From: Piezodorus guildinii
Taxonomy: Eukaryota > Arthropoda > Insecta > Hemiptera > Pentatomidae
Direction: 5' to 3'
Assembly (NCBI GenBank): GCA_023052935.1
Contig: CM041292.1
Coordinates: 118,540,936 to 118,604,935 of the forward strand
Length of the DNA: 64,000 bases
The first letter of the stretch is position 1, and every line of letters begins with the position of its first letter. The position numbers and the translations under genes were made by a program. Shown here piece after piece: positions 22,985 through 35,259 of this stretch. Below the pieces are notes generated by a model, which saw nothing but the letters and a program-made list of their open reading frames with translations, was not told the DNA's origin and searched no databases.

Positions 22985-23279
22985 AGACCGTTCTAGAGGA
23001 ATACAAACTGAGGTGGTTTGGACATCTTCTTAGGATGGATCCGGAGAGAAGTGCCAGGAAGACGTATGAGACCCGCACAGAGGGAAAAAGGCCCAGAGGA
23101 AGACCCCGCATCTCCTGGGAGGACGGTGTAAAGGAAGCATGCAGGAAGCGCGGGATAGACTGGAGTAGGAGAGTGGAGTTGGCACAACAAAGAGACATAT
23201 GGTCCAGACTCTACAGGCAGGACCCTCACACCGAACAGCGGTAGAAGAGGAAACGATTATGATGATGATGATGATGATG
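22985..23279 (+). mobile_element. RTE-like LINE 3' end with (GAT)n tail
   Basis: Encodes the C-terminal tail of an RTE-like polymerase: 'LRWFGHLLRMDPERSARK' near 23010 and 'GKRPRGRPRISWEDGVKEAC' at about 23090-23150, stop at 23242-23244. It then runs into (GAT)n at about 23259-23278, the typical microsatellite 3' end of such elements. The two blocks are in different frames upstream of 23035, or the copy begins within them. A very short 5'-truncated insertion with no RT core. Confidence 0.75.
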
Positions 23280-23935
23280 TACAAAAACACTCAATCACTT
23301 TTCATCTAAGAGTAATAACAGTCACAGCCAATTTTTTTTCAAAATATACTTCCTAATGCAACAGTCTAATTTTTTTCATTTTTGGTTTATTTTTTGCAAC
23401 TATAAAGCTTTTAAATCGACAAAGAAAAAGTTTTTACCTCACCCCCCTCTAAATTTAAGGTCTCACATTGAAACATTCTTAGGACCCGAATAAGGAAAAG
23501 AATTCCGTTTGTCTAAAGTACTGTGTAGTGATCACCAATTTATGTAATCGATGTGCTAGCCGAGTGTGATAAATTCCCAGAAGAAATAATCATTGAAATC
23601 GGTAAAAAAACAAAACAGAGATATAGTGTTTTAAACTTCACAATTTTGGTAATTGGCCGTTATCCTTCAATATTAATCAACACTATCAATTTATTTATTA
23701 ATTGACCTGCATCGACTTGGAGTTAGAGGATAGAGAGCGGTTGCTGCCGATAGACAAACCTGACGAGCAATCGGTGATAAGGCCCATGCCCTTCAAAGGC
23801 AGTAGCGCCGAAGATTATTATAATATTATTTGGTTAATTTATCGCTATAAATATAAGTTAATTGCCTAAATAGCTTTATAAATTGTTATATCGTGATATA
23901 TAATTGTTTGTAAATTATAACCATTGCATAATAAT
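23280..23935. other. spacer, no gene seen
   Basis: AT-rich, with a GC-richer patch at 23705-23815 that has no frame or known motif. Confidence 0.45.
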
Positions 23936-24178
23936 AAGGGAGACACTAGTGGTGTAGTGGCTAGCATAACAGCCTTCTTTGCCTGAGGTCGCACTGTCGC
24001 TGGCCACGCTTTTATACCGCTCTTTGAAGGGGACGTAAAATGGCGTCCCTGGGGATGTGCGATGTCAAGTACTCGTTGAAGATCCCTATCTTACTAAAAA
24101 TTGGATAGGCAAAGTTAAGGACTCCCATTATAGCATCGTCCGATAACCCAAAGTGGTATAAAAGTGGCGTTAAATGAT
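23936..24178 (+). repeat. tRNA-derived SINE, family A, copy 1
   Basis: The head 'tggtgtagtggctagcataa' is box A-like; box B is degraded. The central domain 'ggggacgtaaaatggcgtcc' and 'tactcgttgaagatcc' is shared with copies at 50.7, 57.6 and 63.6 kb. The 3' end is 'gtggcgttaaatgatgaa'. The central domain looks like a conserved invertebrate SINE domain (from memory; MetaSINE-like). Confidence 0.7.
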
Positions 24179-25356
24179 GAAACATTGTGTAATAATTTGT
24201 AGCTTTAATAAATAATAAACATAAAATAAATTATATATAAAAATTTTTATTTTAAATCATTTAAAAAAAATTTACGGAATAAAATTGTAAATGTAGTGTA
24301 AATATAGTCTACTCAATTTTAATTATAATAAATCATTAAAATTCACCTAAGAAATATTCTGCTCTCTTTATTACCTAGTTATTTCAAAAATAATCTAAGA
24401 TCTAATAAAAATCTTATTCTAATTACTTTGATCAACATAGGTAGGTACATTAACAAGAGGATGGTCAGAAGCCAAGTAGTACTAAGCCGCAGTAACCAAA
24501 CCGAGAGAGGTCTACCGTCCGTTAGGACAACCGCAATCCAGATTTACGGTAAATGGACGTTATCAGATTTCTATTAATTTATGGGCTGATAGCATTGGCT
24601 CTTCAGGGTTATCCTGTTTTCTAAATTAATTAATTTATTTTCTTTAAGAAATAGATTTAATAATAAAGGAGAATTAAAAGATACTTATACAAAGTATAGA
24701 TCCAAGAGTATAAAAATATACAATAAATTAAAAAAATTCATAAAATGGAAAAAAACAAATAGAATATGTTTTTTATTTTCAGTCTTTTTGGAGACCTGCG
24801 AAAAATGTAGAGCTTTTGATTTGAGTTGAGATACCTTAAAAATTTCTGGGTCTAAGACAGTGAAGGAAGGCTATCAAACAGAATACCAACCTTTTGTATC
24901 TAGAAAAACAAGTTATCTATGAATGTAATAGTTTCATCAAATGTACATTTAGGTGGCAAAAACTGATTCTTGGTTCTTTTTGATAAATATTATAATACTA
25001 ATTTCTTAATTTATTCTAGGACAAGCAGTTTTAGAATCACACAAAACAGCATTAGATGGGATTCATTGTCTTAGAGTAAACAAATTAAAGTTACAGTGAA
25101 TAATAATAAGTATATTAAAAATAAGATAAATCACAAAAAAAAAAACAACATAATAAATCAATATATAGCTTCAAAACTAATCATTGAAAAAAATATATTA
25201 TTTAAATATAAATGATAATTAAAACATAAAATAACTTAATTATCACCATCTTCTTGGTAATTTCCTCGACTAAAAAATTAAATAAAATTCTAATTTAATT
25301 TAAGAAATAGCTGAATCAACACAAATTACGCAACACTTCTATCATTTATTTCTATT
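24179..25356. other. spacer, no gene seen
   Basis: AT-rich; 24480-24560 is less AT-rich and unassigned. Confidence 0.5.
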
Positions 25357-25898
25357 TAATAATAATAATAATAGGCTTAGCGAACCCGAAGGTTCGATGC
25401 CGATACCACCAAATTCCGCCACACAGACTCGTCCAATGTTCACCATTCAAGCCCAAGCCCCGAGATCAGCCTTAACGCAATCCTCCCATCTACGCTTCGG
25501 CCCACTTTCGGACGCCTACCAGTCGGCTCAGCAAATACCATCCTTCTTGGAATCCGCTCGCCATCGAGCCCAACAACTTTACTCGCCCATTTGAGTCTCC
25601 GCGATGCAATCAGCTCAATTATATTCACATGATACAAGTGCCGCAATTCCGCGTTGTGCAACCTTCTAAACTCCCCAGTGGCCTCATCTCTCTTCGGACC
25701 AAATATTTTACGCAATACCTTATTTTCGAAAACCTTAAGCCGTTGTTCATCCTTCAAAGTAAGCGGCCACGTCTCACATCCGTAAAGAACCGTAGGAAGA
25801 ATACTAGTTTTATAAATTCTAACCTTTAAGTTTTTAGATAGAAGCCGCGAACTAAGTAACTTAGCAACTGAATAATAACACGCATTTCCCACCTTTAA
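25357..25898 (-). mobile_element. RTE-like LINE 3' end with (ATT)n tail
   Basis: 5'-truncated copy on the minus strand whose 3' end is the AT-trinucleotide run at 25357-25374. Most of it is the open frame described next. The 5' side ends near 25898, just upstream of the frame. Confidence 0.75.
25440..25892 (-). CDS. RTE-like reverse transcriptase C-terminus (partial)
   Basis: 150 codons, open throughout. Visible blocks: 'KVRIYKTSILPTVLYGCETW' (the thumb-side 'Y...I.P.L.YG.E.W' motif), 'RLKVFENKVLRKIFGPKRD', 'IELIASRRLKWASKVV' and 'RRPKVGR'. This is the part after the palm of an RTE/craniofacial-like LINE polymerase; the catalytic YADD region is missing because the copy is 5'-truncated. No stop interrupts it, so insertion may be fairly recent. 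It is non-functional alone; the apparent start codon has no meaning. Confidence 0.7.
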   Translation of the reverse strand: MGNACYYSVAKLLSSRLLSKNLKVRIYKTSILPTVLYGCETWPLTLKDEQRLKVFENKVLRKIFGPKRDEATGEFRRLHNAELRHLYHVNIIELIASRRLKWASKVVGLDGERIPRRMVFAEPTGRRPKVGRSVDGRIALRLISGLGLEW

Positions 25899-27025
25899 CG
25901 GGGATTTTATTTATTCCTGGTATTTATTTATATTTACATATTTTAAATGGATCAGTCAGAATCCTTTGGAAATTAGATGGGTAGTGAGTAATGGAATAGA
26001 CGAAATTTGAAAGTCAGAAGGGTAATAGAATCACGGATATGAGAAAGAATAGAGTTCCGTATAGAACGAGATCGGATTACGAAACCAGGGCGTAGTATAA
26101 AAATCAAAAGGCTACATACGAGTTTTGTGGGAATGGATTGAGGTTTGAATAGTTTTTAATGTATGATAGTCGGCGGTATTGATTTACTTGCTAAAGTAAG
26201 GAAGCTAAGAGTTATCTGCGATGGTGAGAAAGATGAAGCCACTTTCGTAGAATCGAGTGATAAAAGTGTGTCTGGAGATCCCAAAGATGAATTGAAAGAA
26301 TCATTTATATAACCGTTTTAGTTTTTCTTCAACATCTTCAGAGACACCTTAAAACATAGTACTGCAATGGGCACAGTAGGGGTAGTTGAAAATAAAAGTA
26401 TGAAAATCGCTTAAAAACTACTTTAGCTTCACAAAACTTTGATTGATGAATAAAATTTCACTAAATAAGTATTGATATTTTATAAAATACTTATATTATA
26501 TGCAGTGAGAAAAATAAAGATTAGAGGCAGGAAAGGTAAAGAAAGGCTTGGAACAATATTATGATAATTGATCCCGGTGTCTGTCCTGCTTAGGCGAAGA
26601 TACCGGGAAGCGGCGAAAGTGGAATATTTTAGCTACAATGGAAATCTAAAGCTGATGGCTCAACTTTTCCTTTGAGCTGTGAAAAAGCACAGCATTATGA
26701 AAAAACCCGGATGAATGATATCTTTAAAAAGTGAAAAGAAAACGGGGCGGGTTCTATCCTCAAAAGCTGACGGTTCCTGCTTCCATGCTTCTCATTTTTT
26801 TTTTTTTTTTAATTATCTGACAGAACTTGAATCCGTCTTTAAGCTGCATGTGACGTGCTTCAGCATACGTTAATTTTAGTTAAATATTGGTAGGGAAATT
26901 CCACCGACTTTACTTTTACATTACAACAACAATAAAAGTTTATAACATCCTGGTCTATAGTAGTCCTAAACACAACATTTAAGTTTCGTGCGACTTTTCG
27001 TTTTTGTGCTAGGTTGGTAAATCAT
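25899..27025. other. spacer, no gene seen
   Basis: No frame supported. 26570-26770 is moderately GC-rich and followed by poly(T) at about 26798-26811; it could be a retroposed fragment but I see no promoter boxes. Confidence 0.45.
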
Positions 27026-27165
27026 ACACACACACACATTTTTCAGGGATTTGGTTTTTTGGGCTCAGGGGACGTGTATTTCAGTTGAAGAATAGAATTC
27101 GAATTTTTTTACGATCGCAATACTTGCCCTTACTATATATTTTGAATATAGGTAAGTGAAAGTAA
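27026..27165 (+). repeat. interspersed repeat R1, copy 2
   Basis: 'acacacacac', 'gggatttggttttttggg', 'gtgtatttcagttgaa', 'acgatcgcaatacttgccc', 'ataggtaagtgaaagtaaa': the same order of blocks as at 292-445. Confidence 0.6.
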
Positions 27166-27198
27166 AAATAGTACCGAAATATATTACGTTTATTTTTT

Positions 27199-27355
27199 CC
27201 AGTTATGCTTGCGTGATATATAACATGTTATACCCATTATTTTATAAGATAACTCAGAGTGGTTAGTTTTTCTGTTGGCGTTCATGCACAAATATTCCTG
27301 ATAGATTTTATTTATTTCTATCACTTTTATTTTTAAAAATAAATCGCATACGTTT
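27199..27355 (+). repeat. interspersed repeat R2, copy 1
   Basis: The blocks 'gataactcagagtggtta', 'tcatgcacaaatattcctga' and 'gattttatttattt' recur in order at 31998-32195. It sits between two R1 copies, so R1 and R2 may be parts of one element. Confidence 0.55.
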
Positions 27356-27361
27356 ATTACA

Positions 27362-27545
27362 CACACAACCTACGGACACGGACACACGGACAAACACCCA
27401 TCCCTTTTAGCGCGACTTGGTTATTTGTACTAAGGGGACCCTAAAACCTGTGTTTTCGTTGAAAACCGACCATTGGAAAATTTTTAAGACCGCAATACTT
27501 TCCCTTACCACATATTTAATACATAAGTAAGTGAAAGTAACAATA
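27362..27545 (+). repeat. interspersed repeat R1, copy 3
   Basis: The clearest copy: 'cgacttggttatttgtac', 'aaggggaccctaaaac', 'gttttcgttgaaaacc', 'cgcaatactttcccttac', 'ataagtaagtgaaagtaa'. Confidence 0.6.
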
Positions 27546-27774
27546 CTTCCCTTTACTATCTTTTTTATATGTAGGTTAAAAAAAACAACAAAAAAAAAAC
27601 CTGTACCACTACAACCCATGAAGAGTTTTGAACTCAGTACATCTAGAGATTCGTACTGTTTCTAGGCCGTGCAGTGAGGTGATTTGGCCAATTAATGGTT
27701 TAAGGTAGATCTTCCTGGTCAGCCAATTCAGAAAAAAAAGTTGATGTAACATATCTGGAGTATCACACATATCT

Positions 27775-27860
27775 TTTTAAGGGACTTCTTTGTTTTTGAT
27801 TCAGGCGACCCTAAAACGTGTATTTCCGTTATAAACTGGAATTAGAAAATTTTATTGAGG
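27775..27860 (+). repeat. interspersed repeat R1, partial copy 4
   Basis: 'gggacttctttgtttttg', 'gcgaccctaaaacgtg' and 'tatttccgttataaac' align with the centre of R1. Confidence 0.5.
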
Positions 27861-29828
27861 GAATCTTGAGTTCAAATGAACAAGTTTCGCAAAAAGGCGT
27901 CTTGTGTGTGTATGTGTGTCTAATAACAAAACAATGATCGAACTAATAACAACGCAAAGAATGGCCTCGTTACACCTATTATTAGTAGAAATCAGGTGAA
28001 GAGGAATATTAGCTTTCAGAGATAGGGGTTGGGGACAATGCTATTGTAGGGAAATCGAAGGCATTAAATACAGGCGGTTAGACTTGCAATCGAGCACTGA
28101 CCTCAGATCGGATTCGTCATAAATTCATTTGTTATTTTATTTAAATAAACAATCTTATCATTTTAATAGATAAAAAAAGAAGAGTAATTTAAAATATATA
28201 GACAATTTTCCCCCTTTTTCTAGGCTTATCATTGTACAGTAAATGGTTCATCTGAAGAGAGGCAGATTTTTATTTAATTAAAATGGATTTCGTTTTTAAC
28301 AAATGAACGTGGGGTCTCATTCCTTCAAACTAACTTATAAACAATAAAGATGACAGAATAGGACAGTCCCTCGGTTGAAGGGCGAAACAGTTTTGTGTGC
28401 ACAATTATCCCTTCGGGGAATATTGTTAATTAACAATTCTATTTTAAATTTAAAACGGATAAAAGTAATTAGGTCCTGAAGTCTTTTTCACCAACAAGGC
28501 ATAATTAATGAGATGAAAAATGTCATGTTGTAGACAAGAGGATTTAATTCAAAGTCTTTGAAATTGGGCTATATTATGCAAGTATATTTAACATTTCTTC
28601 TTTTCTGGTTTAGGGAAATGTATTTCCTATAGTAGTTATTTTTTATTGAGTATATGTGTAGAAACGTGTGTTTAAATTAAGAAATCCAATTATTGCTAAT
28701 ATGCCTAGTCTAGAAATGATAATGTAGATTTTGCTATTGATAAAGTAGTAAACAATATAGAATATTTACATACTAAAGAAGTACTTTCAGGCATTTCTTG
28801 AATATTCATATAGTAAAGTATTTTAATGTTTTTAATTATGAATTTCGAAAACGTAACAATCCTAAAAGCGTAGTGAAATAGAGTTAAATTTATGATTTGT
28901 GTAAATTAATTTGGAAGAAGCTGGAAATCGTTTTACTATATTTTAATGATTCTAAATAAAAGTATTAACAGTTCTAAGCACCGTAGGTGTGGCAGCCGAT
29001 AAACATCAAATTTCTTTTACTTTTGTATGCTTTATCGTCTATATCTGTAAACGGTGACTTCTACAGACAATATTTTAGTTAGTAAATAAAACAGCGTTAA
29101 TTTTTCTATCCAAAAGCAACCTTATTCGAAGGATTTAGATTAAGAAGTGTTATAGCTACAATAGCTCGTCGAAAATAGGCAAAGTGCGCCAGCTTCCTTG
29201 AAAATCACAATCCAGTAACTAACACAGTAACCTTGAAAAAACTATCGAAAAAAAAAGTTATAAAGTAAAAGTTAAATAGCATCAAATTTCAAGTCCAAAA
29301 TTCATCTAAATAAGACATTTTAGATTTGGTTGCTCATATTACTTGTATTTAGGTCCATTAGAAGATATTAAAACGATTTCCAACTTTGTCGAAATTAATT
29401 TCCCAAACTTCCTAATTTTACTGCTTAAATTAGGATTTGAATTATTCAAAAATTAAAGTAATGATAAAAAGTGTGGGCGATCGATTTAATTTATTTTTTT
29501 TTCAAATGAATTTTATGATACGAATTTATTACGAAAAATACTTTAAGTCTCACTAGAAACATCTATTTTATATATTGAATTATATAAAAATTAAAATAAT
29601 ACCAATAATAAGAACAATCGTTTATGTTAACCAGTTGTTCAGAATTATAGATTATCTCAGAAACCTTTGAATGTCATATACTACACGTTAATTTTTAATG
29701 TTAAGATTGAAATATCTTGTTCGAAAATAAAATAAAGCTTTCATATACTTCTCAACTTCATCAACGTATATTAAAACATTACAGATCGGCTATATTTAGT
29801 TTATTTAACAGTATATCATACCTCTCTA
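27861..29828. other. spacer, no gene seen
   Basis: About 2 kb of AT-rich DNA with no supported frame or repeat. Confidence 0.5.
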
Positions 29829-30600
29829 GAGAGCGGCGTAGGCTAGCAGATAAATGTGTTCCTAGAGATGATGATGTGCTCTTTATGGGATTGTTACGAG
29901 TCCATGGGACTCAAAATAAACTTCAGAAAGACCGAATACATGGCTATAGGCGCTGGAAATGAGGGTGATCTAAATGTTGACTTGGTGGCATGTACAAAGG
30001 TGAGTATTTTTAAATATCTGGGATCGTACTTAGACTCCTCTGGGTCCTCAGAAAAGGACGTTCGAAAAAAAGCAGAGCAAGCTCGAAAAACCACACGCAT
30101 GCTGCATTCTGTGGAACAAGACGATTCCAAAGGAAAACAAGCGAAGAATCTTCCACGCCATCATCGAGCCTATCTTAACGTATGCAGCCGAAACATGGAC
30201 CATGTCATCCATGCTATATTCAAAGCTTCAAGCAGTGGAAATTGACATTTGGCGAAGATGTATACGTGTCACAAGAATGGACAGACTTCGGAATGATATT
30301 GTCGGGAGGTTTGCCAGTCTGTCAGCAACAGAATCGGACAGCGAAGACTAAAGTGGTACGGCCATGTAAGGCGAATGTCTACAGAGCGATGGCCGAATCG
30401 AGTATTGGACTGGCAGCCGCCAGGAAGACGGAGACGAGGACGTCCCAGAGGTAGATGGATTGGTGTAGTGGAGAAAGAAATGGCGGGCCGAGGTCTTCAG
30501 GATGGAGATTGGCTGGACCGCGAACTCTGGAGCTCAGCCCTGATGTACAAGGCAACCCTAGTTGGAACGCCTATAAAAGTAAAAGTAAGTAATTTTGTAG
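29829..30600 (+). pseudogene. RTE-like LINE RT C-terminal half, frameshifted
   Basis: Frame pieces: 'GLKINFRKTEYMAIG' and 'VSIFKYLGSYLDSSGSSEKD' (after the YADD motif), 'RKKAEQARKTTRML', then in a second frame 'LTYAAETW' near 30170, and in a third 'KWYGHVRRMSTERWPNRVL' and 'GRRRRGRPRGRW'. It is the same class of protein as the minus-strand remnant at 53.1 kb ('FKYLGSYL', 'KRRIF'). At least two frameshifts; it starts just after the RT active site, so it is 5'-truncated. The 3' end is near 30595 in an A/G-rich 'aaaagtaaaagtaag' tail. Confidence 0.7.
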
Positions 30601-30726
30601 AGAATATTGAGAAAATATATAAAATTTGTTATGCTCAGGTATAACAAGGGACTTCCAGTAGTGGATAAAAACAGATGTAGCTATAACACTTGCATATTAT
30701 AAGTATTCAATTTCAATAGTTATTAG

Positions 30727-31303
30727 GCTAAGACTCCATCTGGACAAACGTCTTACTCGGAAACCTCACACTAGACTGAAACGACAAAAAATGTCCGTCG
30801 TTTTCGACTACTTCAGCACTTGCTGGACAAATGCTCAAACCTTCCGCTTAACTACAAAATACTCTGCATGACTATCATAAGGCCGATATGGACTTACGGA
30901 GTAGAGCTTTGGGGCTCTAGTAAACCATCAAATTCTTCCTGTCTCCAACCCCAACAATCCAAAATCCTCGATACTGATTATTTTTCACGAATAAACTCAT
31001 CCATAAAGACCTAAATGTTCCCTATGTTGCTGACTTGGCTCGAACCAGGTACCACTCCTTTCATGACAAACTCCATTCTCCCTCTAATCTACTAGTTTTA
31101 AACCTTGCTACCTCTACAATCCCTGATAATCCTTCGAGACGTCTGAAAAGAAGATGGCCCGGGAACTTCTAGTTGAGCATAGTTTTGGAGAGCCAATGGG
31201 TAGTATTTCTACAGTTGAATCATGATAGTATAATCTTGTATCACATTTAATAGATGTATTTCATTATACAGTTATAAAGATCAATAAATATATTTAAAAA
31301 AAA
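30727..31303 (+). pseudogene. Jockey-type LINE (family B), 3' end
   Basis: Encodes scraps of the Jockey RT end: 'LPLNYKILCMTIIRPIWTYG' and 'VELWGSSKPSN' (30850-30935), then 'PRRLKRRWP' around 31135-31160. The 3' UTR ends 'atcaataaatatatttaaaa' near 31301. The same family is present at 44506-45028 (minus) and 59466-60462 (plus). Several frame breaks. Confidence 0.7.
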
Positions 31304-31997
31304 AAATTATTATCGAAAAAAACAAAAAAAACAGTACTTTACATCCATCTTTGCACTTCATTTAAGGTATTACAACGATGCTCCTCATTAGTAAGCTTTT
31401 TATAGTGATGTCATTTATCATATATTTTGGCACATGGTCAAGTAGATAATTTCATATGGTTGACAAAAAAAGTAGAACGTGCTGCATTTCATTAAAACAC
31501 AGCAACATAGTGCTTCACAATTTCTGAACAGTAACATACAAAAGACAGTGATAATGAGGTTCACAAATATTTGTAAGACAAGAAATCAGTGACAGGAAGG
31601 AAGGAGGGTGGAGATAAGGCGAAAACTAAAGCCAAGGTGATGGGAGGAGATGTGGAAGGTTGCGAGGTGCCTCTTCTCTCTCTCGGCTTCCCTATTCTCT
31701 CCGACTTATCCTTTTACGGAAGGAACATGGAGAAATACATTTGCAAAAGTCAGATTTTCCCGTATGTCACGTCGTTTCAAGAACAACAAGGCTGTCTTAA
31801 TGGATTTTTCTCCGAATTCATGTTTCTTATCATTTACAATTCTTTTTATTTGTTTTCTTCTGTGTGTCGAAAAAAAATACTAATTGCCAATGACGACATT
31901 GAAAGCCAAGGAGCCGCATACATCCATAAAATAATTCTTTGAAATATATATATTAATTAAAAAGATAGTTCGGAATATCTATATTTTCTTTCTATTT
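31304..31997. other. spacer, no supported gene
   Basis: Two overlapping open frames at 31589-31942 lie in G-rich then C-rich DNA and match nothing I know; probably chance. Confidence 0.45.
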
Positions 31998-32195
31998 ATG
32001 ACTGATTCCGTGATATAAAACATGTGATGGCTGATGGCATTTCATGACAGTATGTGAATTCCATGGGTTCATGAGATAACTCAAAGTGGTTACTCTTTCT
32101 GCTGTTATTCATGCGCAAATATTCTTGATGGATTTTGTTTATTTGTATAACTTTGAAAAAAAAAATTGAAAATCCATTTTCACGACGATGGCTTA
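31998..32195 (+). repeat. interspersed repeat R2, copy 2
   Basis: 'gataactcaaagtggtta', 'tcatgcgcaaatattcttga' and 'ggattttgtttattt' align with 27199-27355. Confidence 0.55.
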
Positions 32196-32285
32196 AAATA
32201 AATTTAGAAAATATTATAAACACTTAGGTCTGTTGGAAATCTGGAAACTTTATAATTTTTTTCGAAGTTTCTAGAAAACTAAATT

Positions 32286-33066
32286 AATTTTTTTTCTTAT
32301 TTACTTTATTATAAAATAAACAAGTAACAAATGAAATAATTTCAAAAACAAATAATGCAACACTACAGGCCTTACAGGATTTACACTACCTTTTGAAGTA
32401 TTTAAAGTTGAACATCTTAAGTCCACTGTATGTGGTAGTACCAACTGCAGGGGCTTTCGCCCTAACGTTATTGGGCGGGGGAAAACAGTTTTTAGACTTC
32501 AGAGATATGTGGGATATATATTGGATTCAGACTTAATCCAGATTCCCTTCCTCGGTGATATTCCTTTGAACGTCGACAAATAACTCTAAACAGAGGGTTG
32601 GCACAGGCTTTTAGCCCATCAAAGAACTTAAGGTGCATCCAGCTATATGCCCGCCTGGGTCTTGCTACCCCTGCTGCTTGTGAATGTGGCTATTTCGTGC
32701 CCTTTGGAGCGTAGTGACGATCCGCCAGAGGATGGAGTTCTGGTAGCTCTGCAGCCTCTGGAGAGTCCCATTATAAATATGACGTAACAGTGGTACACCG
32801 TAGAGCAGGGTAGGCCTAATAATAGCCTTATAAATCTGAAGTTCCAGATGTAAAGAGAGCTGCGGCGAGATCAACTGATAGTAGAACATGTGCGTCTTTA
32901 ATCGAGTCAATTTCAATCTCTTCCAAACGTTACTGCAGAAGGTAGGATGTCTGTCCAATGTCACACCAAGGAAGAGAATAGTGTGGGGAACAGGTTGGTC
33001 CTTAGTATCCAGCTTGAAAGTCTTTGGTATAGACTTCTTACGCATTTTAAACCACATCACGTGGCT
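32286..33066 (-). mobile_element. Jockey-type LINE (family C), 5'-truncated
   Basis: Minus-strand copy with poly(T) at its left (3') end (from about 32286), a 3' UTR, then RT coding. 32340-32430 matches the start of the sequence at 63.87-64.0 kb ('acaggcctta', 'aagttgaacat'), so two copies of this family are in the window. A short 'aaattaatt' is found at both flanks but is too simple to call a target duplication. Confidence 0.7.
32665..33060 (-). pseudogene. Jockey-type RT C-terminus (family C)
   Basis: 131 open codons: 'ILFLGVTLDRHPTFCSNVWK' (the thumb block 'YLG..LD..LTW..H'), 'LELQIYKAIIRPTLLYGVPL' ('YK..I.P...YG..LW') and 'LQRLQSYQNSILWRIVT'. The Asp-Asp active site lies upstream and is missing. 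Beyond the stop at 32665 the frame is closed, which may be the natural end region or decay. It begins within the element, so the first Met is meaningless. Confidence 0.7.
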
Positions 33067-34496
33067 ATTCCGAAATTAATAGCTTCCGAAAATTAATTCA
33101 AATCCTTGTACAGTATATTAAAAGTAATTCCAATTTTCCTAAGTTGACGAGAAGCAAGACATAAGTTTTTTAAAAGACTACTATTCTGTAAAAAAACAAA
33201 ACAATCAAACCATAAAATAAAGTAATAATCATACTTCGGTGCCGAGTCGGTACAATGAAAGTGGGAAGACGGATAAATTAGGAATGAAGTTATGACGAGT
33301 CTTGAGTGTTGATATTGAAACATAAATTATGAGGAAGTATTAAAGGAATGAAATGGTATTTTTTCCCTGGATCATTATTGATGTATAAAATACTCTTATA
33401 TAAAAATACCAGCATATATTTAACAAGGCAAATAAGGCTACTTCTATTGATGGATGAGAAAGGAGGGTACTGTAATTAGGATGAGATCACGTAGCGGCCC
33501 GGAATCCTCTTCCAAAGCCATTAGCCACCTGTGCACAATCCTCAGGTGGACCCTGGGCCTCACCCTAGCATCTTGGCCATCTACCAAGTAGGTTCATTCA
33601 AATGTTCCAATCCAAAGAGAACAATCCAGAGGAAATTTTGGGTTGTAAAATAAGTTTTTAGCGGGTTTTTTACTAATAACCTCAGATCCTTGTAAATATT
33701 TCTAATCAATTATATTTGAACCAGTTCGATCTATTACATTCTGTCATCTCTCAGGTAATATTTTAACTATGTCATAATCAACAACTGAAGGTCGACATGA
33801 GCGCTTTGCGTTTTCCAAGTCTTTTTTAGAATATGTAAACCTGATTTTATAAACAGAGAGGACTGAATTAAAACATTAAAAAAGGTTATGAACTTATTTT
33901 ACAGCCCACTACCTTATGTTTAATGTATAACAATAATATATTAATTTAATAAAATATTTAAAGCAAAATAGCATTGCTTAAAGAATATTGGAACTAAAGT
34001 TTTAAAAAATAGTATGTAAGTCTTCACTTTATGATGTTTACTTATTCCTCTTCTTTCACGGAAATATTTGTATTTTTCCGAAAACTCATTCAGCCGAATG
34101 AATTTTCTGCAATAGCAATCAATTAAGCTCTATCCATTAGTTTGGAAAACCTTAAACTCTGCTCTGATCATCATGGGCATTTTCGACTCATAATCCACCA
34201 TGGCATGCACCTGTTACGGTTTACACTGATGTTTACACAATAATTGTGAGAAGAACTGCCCAGTTTTAATTGGTTCCAAATAATCGATACAACAAAGATG
34301 GAGCTAATCGACCTAATAAATCACCCCATAGACTCCAAAGACCGAAAAATTACAATCGAAGGAACCGACCAAGTACAAGATGACAATGATTCCAAATTAC
34401 CGGGAAGTTCACCACGAATGTATAAAAAGCAATATGCTATTAAATGAAATTTCATTGAAACTGATTACCATAGTTTCTTAGTTCGTTTAACACATT
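33067..34496. other. spacer, no gene seen
   Basis: AT-rich. 33480-33600 is GC-richer ('acgtagcggcccgg', 'ctcaccctagcatc'), and a weakly similar phrase 'ctctcaccctaacatc' occurs near 8345; too little to call a family. Confidence 0.45.
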
Positions 34497-35235
34497 TACG
34501 CCCGCGCACAGAGGGCAAAATCACCAATTTAGGAGGACAAAAGTCAAGTCAAAAATTTGGAATTTTCCAGTTCTTAGCATTTTTTATTATTAGTTGGCAA
34601 GACCCTTAATACTAATATTTCCCGTCATACCGTGTTTACTAATAAATAGTAAATGAATGAATCATTCCTGTTCACATATGAGCCTAATAACCGGCAGTGG
34701 GATTATCTTTATTCGATGGTCATTTATTCCGTTCAAGGTGTATTTAGAGCGAAGTATTTTTGCTTTTATTTAACAATTGATATTGCTGAGACAGATAAGA
34801 CATTTTATTTCCAAACTCGTTATAAAATATACATTGCAATCTCACCTGCAGTGTTAATTTAGCAATATGTAAATGTATGTCCTTATTCAATAACGAAAAA
34901 ACTATATAATCCCCGAGCTGCCCCTAGGGTTTGTTTTACCAATCCTTCTAATCTTTAGATATTACAAAGAATTTTTGCGATTTTGTGCGTTTTGGGTAAT
35001 ACATTATTTTTTTCAGACAAAACACTCCGAATCAAAAGTTTTACAATATATAATTTCAAGAATTTCCCAGATCATATAAAATACATCTATTAGCAGGTTT
35101 TCACAACTCCGAGCCATAATTAGATTTTTGTATTATTTTTCCTGTATAATGGGACTTCAAACGTAAAATATAGGGAAGTTTTAGATTTTAGATAAATTTG
35201 ATGTTTGACCACTATGCGCTCGCCTATCGTGTTAA
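34497..35235. mobile_element. piggyBac-type MITE with TTAA target duplication
   Basis: 731 bp at 34501-35231, bounded by TTAA at 34497-34500 and 35232-35235, the signature of piggyBac-type transposition. The ends are imperfect inverted repeats of about 40 bp: left starts 'CACATTTACGCCCGCGCACA'; the right end, reverse-complemented, starts 'CACGATAGGCGAGCGCATAG', then both continue through GGGC/GGTC-like blocks to 'AATTTA'. No transposase is encoded; the open frame at 34653-34862 is not related to one. It must be mobilised in trans. Confidence 0.7.
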
Positions 35236-35259
35236 AAACTTAATTAGTATTTAAAAATT

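Noticed and set aside
31589..31942. 117-codon open frame with an overlapping second frame
   Set aside because: Compositionally biased DNA, no motif, no sign of conservation visible.
33480..33600. Possible SINE related to 8270-8370
   Set aside because: Only one shared phrase ('ctcaccctaRcatc'); no promoter boxes or clear ends.
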